Shown here: positions 35,301 through 40,780 of the stretch, piece after piece | Position numbering within the stretch: position 1 is the first letter of the stretch | Layout: every line of letters starts with the position of its first letter | Assembly: GCF_018320785.1 (NCBI RefSeq) | Contig: NC_054868.1 | Location: 48,181,874-48,245,873, forward strand | Reading direction: 5' to 3' | DNA: 64,000 nt | Source of the DNA: Cheilinus undulatus | Taxonomy: Eukaryota; Chordata; Actinopteri; Labriformes; Labridae | Position numbers and translations under genes: made by a program | Notes under the pieces: generated by a model | Told to the model about the DNA's origin: nothing | The model's input: the letters and a program-made list of their open reading frames with translations, nothing else | Database searches by the model: none

Positions 35301-38300
35301 TCAGCTGTCACTGGGTGAGTGGTAGGGTTCATCCTGGACTGGTAACCATCCAATCACAGAGCTGATACATAAGCTGCAGTTCCACCCAGTGATTCCATTC
35401 AGTTCTCTTTAAGGTATGCAATAATATGCATCAAAAGTTAGGAAAGCTTTTTTTTTGGCACCCATCTGCTGGATACCAAGCACACCTCTGCAACCTTAAA
35501 GGTGCAGTGAGACGCCCCGCAATCTGTTGTAAGATTGAAAGAATTGTCTCTTCACGTGTGCTGATAATGCACAAATACAAAATACACCATGTTCAAATAT
35601 CTAGTGGATTTAACAGAGAAATTTCAGGTTGTTTTGGAGCAGTGCAGACACGGATGACCTCGGAGGGGTAGACCTTACTAAAAACTACCAACCGCCTACC
35701 AAGCAAGGGTTTGGCTGGCTGTGAAAACACAACCAAGATCAGGGTGAACATTACCACACCATACTGTACTGAACCAACCCAGACCACTTAGTGGAGGCTC
35801 AATAGACAAACAACCAGGCACACTAACATTCACAGCTCCAGACACTTCATCAATTCTTACAAATGAGCTTGTCTTTGCTCACTTGGAGTTTTTGAAAAAC
35901 TCCACATGAAAGCTGAGTGGGTTTTTGTGTTTTGCAATGAGGAGAGGTTTCTTCCATCAGGTTCTTTGTCACCTCTCTTATGAAGGCCCTTCTCCCTCGA
36001 TTGCTCAATTTTACTCAGCAATCAGCTCTTGTAAGAGTCCTCGTTGTGGAGGCCCCTGTGCTCTTGGGAATCTTCAGTGCAGCAGAACTATTTTTGAAGC
36101 CTTCCTTAGATCTGTGCTTCAACAAACCTGTCTCTGAGCCCTGCAGGCAGTTCCTTTGACCTCATGAAAGATCCAGAGAAATGGAGGCACTTGAGCTACA
36201 TTTTAAGTGGTTTTGCAATTTGCAAAAAATCTAAAATTCTGTTTTCCCTTTGTCATGACTGAGTATACACTATGAAAGGGGAAATTACTTTTTCAACTGT
36301 AGCATCAGGCTGCAAAATAAAAATGAAAGAAGTGAAGGGAGTCTGAATATTTTCTGGCTGCATCAGTAACAATCTGTATCTGCTAAAATAAATCTATAGA
36401 TATGAATCTGCCTGATATCAGCAAAAATACAATATTATGCATCTCTAATAACAAAGTAGACATGTTTATCGATAAGCTGCTATTTGCCATTTACTGCACT
36501 TTCCCCCCATTTCGACACTCTTTTTTACAGCTTTTGCAGTTTTTCCCACCATACTATTTTGTTTTGTTACTTCTCACCCATTTTTGCGACTTTCTGCACA
36601 TTTTTGCCACTTTCTGCCTACTTGTCCCATTTTGACTAATTTTTTTCACCTTTAACTTATTTTTGTCATCGCTTTTACCCATTTTTGCCACCTTTCACCT
36701 CATATTTTGTGGCTCTTGCAAAGGTATTTTTCAACAATTTGGCTCTTTGGTTTAGACCATGTGTGTCCAAACTTTGACCCCCCCACCCCTGTATTTCTTG
36801 GTTTCAGCACAAGGCAGTGCTGCCGTGCTATTTCTGTAAACAAACATTTTGACAAGAAGAATTTATTGATGTGAGTTTTTGTTTTTTTCCAAGTTTATTT
36901 TGGGCATTTTAGTGCTCTTATGTGATAGAGGAGGATAGCGGATAGTCAGAAACAGAGACGAGAGCGGGGGGGGAGACATGCGGTAAAGGGCCTCAGGCTG
37001 GATTCAAACCAGGGGCGTCCACATACATGGGGTGCGCCTTAACCACTCGGCCACCTGTGCCTCTTGATCTGAGTTTTTAATGCCAAAATGAAGACAAGAT
37101 TGTAAATGGAAAACATATTGGCAACCAACATAATTACACACATTAAGGGGGAAAAAAAACAATGATAAATGATTATAAGATTTTTTTAAAAAGTCAAAAT
37201 TATAAGTTTAAAATCTGAGATTAAAAACTCAAAATATTAGTTTAAAGGTCAGAATACATACTTAAAAAGTTAAAATAATGTTTTCAAAGGGCAAATATAT
37301 GAGATAGAAAGTAAAAATCATGAGTTTAAGGGTCAAAATATGAGATAAAATCCAAAATCATGAGTTTAAAAGGTCAAAATATGGGATTACAAATCAAAGT
37401 TAGGAGTCGAAAAAGGTCACAATATAAGATAAATCACAAAATGTTGAGTTTAAGAGGTCGAGATATAACTTAAAATTTAAGATTGTGAATCTAAAGGATA
37501 ACAATATGAGATGAAATTCTAAATTGTGAGTTCAAAAAGTCAAATTGTGGGAATAAAAGTCAAAATTATGAGTTCAAAAGGGCAAAATATGAGATTAAAT
37601 TTGAAATCATGATCTTAAAATTTCAGAATACGACTTGAAATTTAGAACTGGAATCTAAAAGTTCACAATATGAGCTAAAAAGTCGAAATGCTAAGATTAA
37701 GTCAGAATTTTCAGATGCAAATTGAAAATATTAAATGAAAACACAAATCAACTTCTCTCCCTCATTCTTTACTTTATACCTCATTATTTTTACTCTTTTC
37801 TTTTTATGACTTAACAAAGAATATTTTAAATCTTCTAGGTTAAATTTACATTTCTATACTGGAGGAACTCTGCAGACCTCAGACCTGTGGGCCAGTTCTA
37901 ATTAAAATATGACATGATCCTGCGGGCCGGGTAAAACTGCGCCACGGGCTGGATTTGGCCCCCAGGCCTTGAGTTTGACACCCCTGTGCTATACCAATAA
38001 TGACTTATCATTACACATATTGATTGATTGTTATTGACCTTTGAATTAACATATTTATGCAAAGTGAAAATAGCCATATGGTTCACACTAAAGGAGCACA
38101 TTACAGTATGATGTCATCCTGCACAACAGCAGCACAATAATTAGATTTACACTGATTGACTGTTTCTGGTGATGTCCTGCTTACATAACTGCATGTGTAG
38201 TTTAGTAAATCAAACTGTTGTTACATCACAGCACTAACAAGCAGAAACATGTGTTAACCTATATTTTGAGTATTATAAAGTCTTTAAAGTCACAGTGTTA

Positions 38301-39053
38301 AGCTTAAACCGGTCTGGTAGATACCTGTGCTGTTGCAGTAAAACCCCATCCATTGTCTTGAAGCCCACTATGTCACCTTCACTGTGGTGCCACGCGCTAC
38401 GGCAGAACGTGCGTGCGTAACACTGACACAAATATTATGCGGCCCTGACCCATTTCCAGCCAGCCTGCTCATAACCATGCAGCTGTTTCATGAAAATACA
38501 GACCAGAAGTCCTTTAATTCCTCTGCAGGTTAAATATTTGTATCTGATGAAGCCTCTACAGGCCTGCTCTGACAATAGGCTTTGTCTCTCTGCAGCGATG
38601 ATAGCATCCTTCAGCTTCTGAATGCATCACGCAGCACTGAGGAGATCCCTCCAGGCAGGACTCATATGCATGCTGGTAATTGGCTGAAAACACTCCTCAT
38701 TAATAACATGGTAACCCACATAAAGCTGCATGCAGGGACGGGCAGATGGAGCATGAATGCTGCGGCTGGTGAGAATGGATGTTCTGCAGGATGATGCTGG
38801 AGGTTCCCTCTGAACCCAAACACAGAGCTCAATTTATAGGCTACCCTGATCAATTATTAAGCGCCCCACCCAAGCAGCCCCTTGGAGAGGAGAGGAGAGG
38901 AGGAAAAAAGAGGGTACCTGCAGAGCCATACGATTTGGATAGCAGCCAACGAACGCTGGCGCAGATCTTAGCCCGGTTGAAGTCGTACTGGTCCAGCGGT
39001 TTGATCTCCGGCACCGAGAAGGTCTTCTTCATCGCACCCGGAGAGTCCACCAT
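4977..39053 (-). CDS. camsap3: camsap3, complete coding region in 17 spliced exons
   Basis: Calmodulin-regulated spectrin-associated protein 3. Known family role: the CKK domain binds and protects minus ends of non-centrosomal microtubules, and CAMSAP3/Nezha organises epithelial microtubules and links them to adherens junctions. Exons (high to low): 39053-38918, 27823-27546, 27157-27017, 23569-23486, 23333-23298, 20112-19974, 17565-17426, 16693-16600, 16493-16442, 14120-14059, 13758(or 13772)-11351, 9248-9136, 8984-8698, 8617-8518, 7735-7623, 5590-5472, 5306-4977. Phases join without a stop to give about 1,543 residues: CH domain about 226-350, MTSFAER about 609-615, coiled coils about 673-700, 800-830 and 1197-1228, CKK about 1396-1527. 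It is assigned to CAMSAP3 rather than 1/2 by the start (MVD..FSVPEIKPLDQYDF), RPLSAVAFSIPFGLDSDVD, EAQKRRIEAIFAKHRQRLGK and EYTGPKLFKEPSFKSNKF. Human CAMSAP3 is about 1,250 residues, so the fish protein is longer, mainly in the large exon. Uncertain point: the exon 10/11 junction. Confidence 0.95.
5472..5590 (-). CDS. camsap3: camsap3 exon 16 (CKK domain, first part)
   Basis: 119 nt: acceptor ATTTGCAG, donor TTGAG/GTAGAT. Encodes GPKLFKEPSFKSNKFIIHNA and LSRCCLAGKVNETQKTKIVE. This is the start of the CKK fold that docks at microtubule minus ends, close to human GPRLYKEPSAKSNKFIIHNA. Confidence 0.97.
6203..6220 (+). repeat. (GCTA)n microsatellite
   Basis: GCTAGCTAGCTAGCTAGC directly abuts the left end of the transposon at 6220. 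Confidence 0.85.
6220..6962. mobile_element. non-autonomous DNA transposon in camsap3 intron
   Basis: Left end CAGGGGTGAAAAGTAACTAA; right end GTGTACTTTTCCCCAGG, its imperfect inverted repeat. Sub-terminal sequence is rich in ACTGTA/AGTAACTGTACTTTTACT, a familiar teleost repeat type. The interior is non-coding. It lies between camsap3 exons 15 and 16. Confidence 0.7.
7296..7478 (+). mobile_element. tRNA-derived SINE with target-site duplication (copy 1)
   Basis: The head carries an A-box-like TGGCCGAGTGG and B box GGTTCGAATCT, followed by an unrelated body (GAGGCCATTTACCGCATGTC..) and an A-rich tail. The 14-bp duplication AATTCCAAATTCAA flanks it at 7282-7295 and 7479-7492, showing retroposition. 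It is not a functional tRNA. It lies 130 bp from camsap3 exon 15. Confidence 0.92.
7623..7735 (-). CDS. camsap3: camsap3 exon 15
   Basis: 113 nt: acceptor CCTCCTTCAG, donor ACACAG/GTACAG. Encodes RPDSPSGCVTPSRLATQNGD, then KDWETGSNGTSPAPEYT. This is the linker leading into CKK (human RDWENGSNASSPASVPEYTG). Confidence 0.94.
8518..8617 (-). CDS. camsap3: camsap3 exon 14
   Basis: 100 nt: acceptor ATTTGTCTCTTCAG, donor CAAAG/GTACAA. Encodes GSKLTKVYSHSSLNLAATEE and ends ETTKKPQ, matching human SRLSKIYSQSTLSLSTVANE. The leftover AG plus C of exon 15 makes Ser. Confidence 0.92.
8698..8984 (-). CDS. camsap3: camsap3 exon 13
   Basis: 287 nt: acceptor CTGCTTCTCAG, donor ATCAG/GTAAAT. Begins RPSSSDKRMASPSSTPPAG, then GDFTKGEYARRQQLRIMEDL with DKVLHQK, and a basic Ser-rich end (KKTRSRPRSMTREE). 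GDFT+xEY.RR.QL+.M.DLDKVL is the CAMSAP3 pattern. Confidence 0.94.
9136..9248 (-). CDS. camsap3: camsap3 exon 12 (third coiled coil)
   Basis: 113 nt: acceptor GGTTGTAG, donor GAGAG/GTAAAT. Encodes EDGHSEGEMAQRRAVLLEKQ and continues QKRTEEMKRRRQWHELE, the conserved charged helix that follows FFFK in all CAMSAPs (human DEDKPEDEMAQKRASLLERQ). Confidence 0.95.
9790..11260. repeat. transposon debris between camsap3 exons 11 and 12
   Basis: Fragments resembling fish hAT-type ends: GGGACCCCCCAGGGGGCATG near 10990 and TGATTGGGAAACACCACTTT near 11229-11248 (reverse complement of a CAGTGGTTCCCAA-like end). A repeat-like GGGTCCTCACTCCGAGGTCG lies near 10482-10501. No coding sequence is seen. Confidence 0.45.
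11351..13758 (-). CDS. camsap3: camsap3 exon 11, large central exon
   Basis: About 2.4 kb, open throughout, ending GGIQFFFK at donor AAG/GTGAGT. Order: AVAFSIPFGLDSDVD and PIDSVFRSVSNDSL; ELPTIEEALQVVHS; HSPEE; acidic/Ser-rich DDDSVLRDGSVDSSEASDD; MTSFAERRD; a TPTTPGTPHTPSTPA run; first coiled coil (LEEKRKSIEAQKRRIEAIFA); a Glu/Lys-rich helix; second coiled coil with QQQQLL; TP/TK repeats; AWVIPAGP; LNRVLTPTQNVDTIPHLRR; acidic tail. Phase from exon 10 requires entry at 13758 (GTCAG/CA). A stronger acceptor (CTCTCTGCAG, exon start 13772) would add RPLSA, which human CAMSAP3 has (RPLSQA), but it needs a different incoming phase. Confidence 0.93.
11916..11939 (+). repeat. telomere-like hexamer run inside camsap3 exon 11
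   Basis: Four hexamers, TTAGGG-TTAAGA-TTAGGG-TTAGGC, lie in the coding exon. On the coding strand they are translated as PNPNLNPN. Confidence 0.9.
13945..13974 (-). CDS. camsap3: possible camsap3 30-nt cassette microexon
   Basis: A 30-nt stretch with a strong acceptor (TGCTTCTCTTTCCAG) and donor (ATCAG/GTACTT). In the frame left by exon 10 it would encode ETKVGQRNKS. Its length is divisible by three, so use would not alter downstream phase. No family similarity is recognised. It may be an alternative exon or a chance splice-site pair. Confidence 0.3.
14059..14120 (-). CDS. camsap3: camsap3 exon 10
   Basis: 62 nt: acceptor ATGTTTTAG, donor CCAG/GTAAGA. In the frame set by exon 9 it encodes SGSPSFIFKQPFVPISSPVS, matching human SGSSSPVFTFRHPLLSSGGP. 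It ends with one leftover G, which does not fit the best-looking acceptor of the next exon (see exon 11). Confidence 0.85.
14640..15760 (+). mobile_element. TIR element with GCTA-rich array, copy 1 (intron 9)
   Basis: Flanks match the copy at 17973-18654: left TTACATTCATGA..ATTTCAT..AAATAGAGAAAAAG near 14744-14820, right TTTATGAAACATTTTGTAATCAGGTTT and AAAGTTTTAGCGTATATTTCTGTTCTG near 15620-15755. Between them (14880-15605) is a degenerate array of TTAGCTACATTAGCTA / AAGCTAACATAGCTACA units. Terminal repeats are eroded. There is no reading frame of a transposase. Confidence 0.75.
16442..16493 (-). CDS. camsap3: camsap3 exon 9
   Basis: 52 nt: acceptor CTATCTTTCAG, donor CAACAG/GTATCA. Encodes DISGFLDCTSPLNGNSN and ends with AG, completed to Ser by exon 10. 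It is the start of the linker after the CH domain, comparable in place to human DLPDGHAASP..NNSG. Confidence 0.82.
16600..16693 (-). CDS. camsap3: camsap3 exon 8 (end of CH domain, GC donor)
   Basis: 94 nt: acceptor CTCCTCAG. Encodes LNIMSFIAELLEWFEVKKPD and ends QPIDLT plus one base. The exon finishes CTCACAG followed by GCAAGT, so the intron has a GC-AG border. GCAAGT is the usual context for functional GC donors, and the phase continues correctly into exon 9. Confidence 0.92.
17426..17565 (-). CDS. camsap3: camsap3 exon 7 (CH domain)
   Basis: 140 nt: acceptor CCATACAG, donor CAT/GTAAGC. Encodes DVCLKDTMSVADSLYNLQLI and ends EDLLYAPPVLH. This is the most conserved part of the CAMSAP CH domain and is nearly identical to human CAMSAP3 over VCLKDxMSVADSLYNLQL. 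Confidence 0.95.
17973..18654 (+). mobile_element. TIR element with GCTA-rich array, copy 2 (intron 6)
   Basis: 682 bp with 23-bp terminal inverted repeats: ACACTGTCTCTTTCAGAACAG.. at 17973-17995 and its reverse complement with one mismatch at 18632-18654. The inside matches copy 1, with a shorter array (18195-18445). No clear target-site duplication. It lies between camsap3 exons 6 and 7. Confidence 0.85.
18655..19973 (-). other. camsap3 intron 6 remainder
   Basis: No exon, RNA gene or clear repeat is recognised here. Confidence 0.4.
19974..20112 (-). CDS. camsap3: camsap3 exon 6 (start of CH domain)
   Basis: 139 nt: acceptor CTTCTGTAG, donor GAGG/GTACAC. Begins IRYRKDKVQSKLTPTFPLVS and contains KDLSNGCAIAAVLHFYCPSL, the first part of the atypical CH domain of CAMSAPs. 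The final G joins exon 7 to make GAT (Asp). Confidence 0.94.
20930..21060. repeat. retroelement-like fragment (TTTATTTGTCCCCG)
   Basis: GGTTACTTTATTTGTCCCCG followed by TTTTGCAG resembles a widespread teleost interspersed repeat. It is a short fragment with no reading frame. The rest of this intron (20113-23297) shows only short GA-rich and (CAGT)n stretches. Confidence 0.45.
21905..21976 (-). repeat. tRNA-like sequence (SINE head or tRNA pseudogene)
   Basis: On the minus strand: GGGCTTGGGTGGCCTAATGG, then a B box GGGTTCGAATCTGGC. The A-box and B-box spacing is tRNA-like, but the ends do not pair as an acceptor stem, so it is a relic and not a working tRNA. Confidence 0.6.
22628..22645 (+). 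repeat. (CAGT)n microsatellite
   Basis: A short CAGT repeat within intron 5 of camsap3. Confidence 0.6.
23298..23333 (-). CDS. camsap3: camsap3 exon 5, 36-nt microexon
   Basis: 36 nt encoding CQSTRWYWKLVP, flanked by acceptor CTCTCTGGCAG and a perfect donor GTAAGT. RWYWKLVP directly before a basic RYR motif is the signature of CAMSAP1 and CAMSAP2, where the segment precedes the CH domain. Phase 0 on both sides, so it can be included or skipped without changing frame. Confidence 0.85.
23486..23569 (-). CDS. camsap3: camsap3 exon 4
   Basis: 84 nt, phase 0 at both ends: acceptor CAATGCAG, donor TCG/GTAACC. Encodes LNQKLRESTEEEEPPRSQCT and ends PAQDS. This is the acidic linker between the N-terminal helices and the CH domain, matching human VRRLQEKTEQE. 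It is variable in the family. Confidence 0.88.
24190..24325 (-). mobile_element. fragment of the GTGACTCTAAATTGCC retroposon family
   Basis: Reads (plus strand) TAGAGTTATCAATTAACCTA, then AGCTGGAGTACCTGCAGAGG and CGCATGCATGGGTGGAACGT. This is the reverse complement of the middle of the retroposon found intact at 45437-45760. No other feature is recognised in intron 3 (23570-27016). Confidence 0.7.
27017..27157 (-). CDS. camsap3: camsap3 exon 3
   Basis: 141 nt, phase 0 at both ends: acceptor GGTGCAG, donor AGG/GTGAGA. Encodes KAHLALIESLMTLAAKETVD through PWENALIFWVNR, the helical segment whose human counterpart ends LEHKLLFWVDT. Confidence 0.93.
27546..27823 (-). CDS. camsap3: camsap3 exon 2
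   Basis: 278 nt: acceptor CTTCTTTTTCAG, donor ACG/GTGGGT. Encodes ENVPVELREPLYKDQYEQEH, the Leu-rich SPEIYCRVQALLAQ stretch, and ends EEDLSHVPIKT. It corresponds to the CAMSAP N-terminal segment before the CH domain. The spacer ATSPPATQSAPVDN is low-complexity and probably disordered. Confidence 0.93.
28610..29070. mobile_element. degraded LINE-like fragment in intron 1
   Basis: Matches the pattern of a very common fish repeat: CCACTGCTTATCCAGGACCA, GGCAGCAGGC, CTCCAGCGTATTCCAGGTCT, ACCACCTCAACTGACTCCTT, AAAGCTCATGACCATAGATG. Reading frames are broken. The family assignment is from memory of teleost repeats. Confidence 0.65.
30298..32169 (-). mobile_element. element filled with GTGGACAAA / TGTCCTCT array, copy 1
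   Basis: Begins CACTGGTGGAC (30298) and ends GCCTGAGCCCACCTCTGTGG (to about 32169). Inside (about 30320-31870) are dozens of degenerate units reading roughly AGTGGACAAATTATGACAAA then TGTCCTCTAAG. On the minus strand this generates many short frames reading CPLRGHFVI. The same element lies in the other orientation at 61876-63000. Confidence 0.8.
33245..33540 (+). mobile_element. Tc1/mariner relic A
   Basis: Encodes a fragment ending GNDPKHTAK, the Tc1 transposase DNDPKHTAK catalytic-region motif with the first Asp changed to Gly. It is followed by GTCCATGATGTCAGCCCAAC and other sequence of a known fish Tc1-like type. Multiple stops; non-functional. Confidence 0.75.
33625..34005 (+). repeat. 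31-bp minisatellite with higher-order structure
   Basis: About twelve tandem units of CTGATGACCAATCAACAGTC-ACAGAGTCACT. A variant unit carrying GGATTAATTACC recurs at 33730 and 33914, about 184 bp apart, suggesting a six-unit higher-order duplication. There are no spacers of unrelated sequence, so it is not CRISPR-like. It sits between two Tc1 relics. Confidence 0.9.
34008..34368 (+). mobile_element. Tc1/mariner relic B, 3' end
   Basis: Starts AGAGACCTGAAAATGGCTGT, GCCGTCCACC-like context, then AAGCTTGTTGCATCATATTC and GGTCTGAATACTTATGCCAA, ending GGGGGTCTGAATACCGTCTG. This is the C-terminal transposase region and 3' end of a common teleost Tc1 type, with frame-breaking changes. Confidence 0.8.
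34369..35239 (-). other. camsap3 intron 1, no gene seen
   Basis: AT-rich intronic sequence without recognised exons or repeats. Confidence 0.4.
35240..35375 (-). mobile_element. 3' fragment of the ATGGATGG-tail retroposon
   Basis: On the plus strand: CCATCCATTATCTATTCCCC, GTTCAGGGTTGCGAGGTCTG, then CATCCTGGACTGGTAACCAT and CAATCACAG. This is the reverse complement of the 3' part of the retroposon at 45437-45760. Confidence 0.75.
35930..36375. mobile_element. Tc1-type element relic
   Basis: Contains GAGGTTTCTTCCATCAGG, AAGGCCCTTCTCCCTCGATT, CTGTGCTCTTGGGAATCTTC, GATCTGTGCTTCAACAAACC, and the end AGGGAGTCTGAATATTTTCT. These are successive blocks of a well-known teleost Tc1-like element read on its non-coding strand. 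Degraded. Confidence 0.75.
36480..36765 (-). repeat. GGCAAAAATGG-type array, copy 2 (reverse orientation)
   Basis: CCATTTTTGCCACTTT-type degenerate repeats, then a flank (GCTCTTGCAAAGG..TTCAACAATTTGGCTCTTTGG) that is the reverse complement of the flank of the array at 70-560. Confidence 0.75.
36881..37063 (-). mobile_element. tRNA-derived SINE with target-site duplication (copy 2)
   Basis: Reverse-orientation copy of the SINE at 7296-7478 with the same 183-bp body: A box read as CCACTCGGCCA and B box as GATTCAAACC on the plus strand. Duplications TTGATGTGAGTTTTT (36866-36880) and TTGATCTGAGTTTTT (37064-37078) differ by one base. Confidence 0.9.
37175..37740. repeat. degenerate AAAATATGAGATTAAA array
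   Basis: Repeated TCAAAATATGAGATTAAAA / TCAAAATCATGAGTTTAAA units, highly diverged and AT-rich, inside the hAT-like element. Confidence 0.75.
37986..38917 (-). other. camsap3 intron 1 next to exon 1, no gene seen
   Basis: No coding exon is recognised. Sequence becomes less AT-rich toward exon 1. Confidence 0.4.
38918..39053 (-). CDS. camsap3: camsap3 exon 1 (start codon)
   Basis: Encodes MVDSPGAMKKTFSVPEIKPL and on to SYGSA, the conserved CAMSAP N-terminus. The ATG at 39053-39051 lies in a good Kozak context (GCCATGG) and aligns with the human MVE.. start. An in-frame ORF continues upstream to 39206, but that stretch is Pro/Ala-rich 5' UTR-like sequence with no CAMSAP similarity. A second in-frame Met is codon 8. 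The donor is CTCTGCAG/GTACCC; one base is left over, completing GAA (Glu) with exon 2. Confidence 0.93.
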
Positions 39054-39400
39054 GGCCGCGGCGCGCCGCTTGGAGAGCACGCAGGCAGCAGGAGCAGCGG
39101 CAGCAGCGCCGGGGAAATGTGAGGAGGAGGGATGGAGGAGGAAGAGGAGAGGCTGAGGAGGGGGAGGAGAGGAGGGAGGAGGACCCTGTGATGCAAACTG
39201 GAGCACAAGAATGATGAGAAGGCATTAAAAATACAACAGAAAGCAAAAAGACAGAAATATCTATCCTTATATTCGCTTAAAGCTGAATATAAACCAGCTG
39301 TAGGAGAATAAAAGCGCCTACATTAGGGTGTCAGTCCGGCTCCACGCCTCCGTGAGCGTCACATGTCGACCAATGAGGATGCTGTTAAAAAATGCTTATC
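39054..39400 (-). promoter_or_regulatory. camsap3 5' UTR and probable promoter
   Basis: Just upstream of the start codon the sequence becomes GC- and CpG-rich (39054-39115), unlike the AT-rich surroundings. It is followed by a GA/GGAGG purine-rich stretch (39120-39185, plus strand). A CCAAT motif lies at 39370-39374 and a CRE-like TGAGCGTCA near 39351-39360. No TATA box is evident. The transcription start cannot be placed from sequence alone. Confidence 0.4.
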
Positions 39401-40029
39401 TAATGTTTCAGATTCCCAACACACGTGAACGCAGCAGCGACAAAAACAGATCAAAATAACAGCTTCAGACAGAAACCGTCACCTTTTTTAACCGTGAAAG
39501 ATGAGAGTTTCTTCAATGGGCTAAGATAAATATTCAGTTGTAGTGCCCCCACTTGCCGCAAGGGAGAGCTGTTGAGCAAGGAAGCGACTTCAACCTCAGT
39601 GGGCACACAGGGATGGACAGTAGTTGAAAAAGTTAATTTATTTTCAAGTTTTAGAAGTTTTTCTGTTGATAATTTACTCTGAGAACACTGAAATATTCAC
39701 GAAATGCAGGAAATTAAGTGGTGGATGCCCAAAATGTCCTAAGGAGGACTCATTGCAGGGACAGAGCTCCTTACATTTTAATCACCAACAAATCTGTAGG
39801 CTACATTATTTGGTCATAAACAGCATCTTCATCAAAAACATTATATCAGTTCTCAAGGCTCTTATTTGGCTGGACCCTGACAATATCAGAGAATGGGGCT
39901 TCCCTAAATGTGATTTGTTGATATAAGTGTGGGTTGGATCAGTAGCATCCTGGCTATTGGCAAATTTTAGAGCTGAAAACTGTGGCAGCTATTGTTGGGA
40001 CTGGTGTTGAAGTTATTTATTTATGCTAC
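39401..40029. other. intergenic, no gene seen
   Basis: Upstream of camsap3. A 100-codon plus frame at 39624-39926 has no recognisable motif or repeat and is treated as chance. Confidence 0.4.
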
Positions 40030-40780
40030 TTTTTAACCTTTTAACCATTCTTTCGGACCAGATTTGCCACTTTTCACCCATTTTAAGCACTTTTTACCTT
40101 TTTTTTTGCCACTTTTCATTACATTTTTGCTTCTGTTAACACTTTTTGCCCCTGTTAATCCTTATTTCACTTCCTTTTCTGCCCATTTTACCACCTCTAA
40201 GCCATTTTGCCATTTCTTTTGGAACCCTTTCCACCACTTTTACTGCCCATTTTGCCTCTGTTAACCCATTTTTGCCACCATGAATCCCTTTACATCACTT
40301 TTCTGTGAATTTTAGATGATTTTAACCATATTTTACCATTTCTTATGGTAGTTTCCCCATGTGTAATCCCTTTTTACCACTTTTTCTGCCTTTTAAAAAA
40401 AAATTAAGCCATTTTTGCAACTTAAAACAATTTTATTCTACTTTAAAAAACAGGGTTCACATTTTATAGAGGGCTACATATAAGGGTACACATTTTTTTT
40501 AACCAATTTCTGCCCATTTCTGACTTTATTTAGCCACTTTTTGCCCAATTTTGGTATGTTTTTTCATCACATTTAACCCATTTTTGCCACCTTTTGCCAT
40601 CTCTATGATCCCCCAGTTGTCAGGGCCCTAGAAAGCTCTCCCCTTTATCTCCCCTTATAGGCCACCTTGACTGTAACAATATTTAAAAAGTCTGTTTTGT
40701 ATTGATTTAAATATGGTCTGCCTTGAGATTTTGGCTTAACCTTAGGTTTGCCTTGGGCGAAAAAAGTTTGAGAACCACTG
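40030..40780 (-). mobile_element. hAT-like element with GGCAAAAATGG-type array (copy 3, reverse)
   Basis: CCATTTTTGCCACTTTTT-type degenerate repeats from about 40060 to 40610. The right edge, AAGTTTGAGAACCACTG at 40764-40780, is the reverse complement of a hAT-type CAGTGGTTCTCAAACTT end. Confidence 0.7.

Larger units (their letters stand above)
36757..37985. mobile_element. hAT-like non-autonomous element with internal array and nested SINE
   Basis: Ends: left GTGTGTCCAAACTTTGACCC, right CTTGAGTTTGACACCCCTG, whose reverse complement CAGGGGTGTCAAACTCAAG is a familiar fish hAT end. The interior holds a SINE (36881-37063) and a degenerate array (37175-37740). No transposase. Confidence 0.65.

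Noticed and set aside
39054..39206. Upstream in-frame extension of camsap3 exon 1 (Pro/Ser/Ala-rich)
   Set aside because: Low-complexity CpG-rich leader with no family similarity; the ATG at 39053 aligns with the known CAMSAP3 start.
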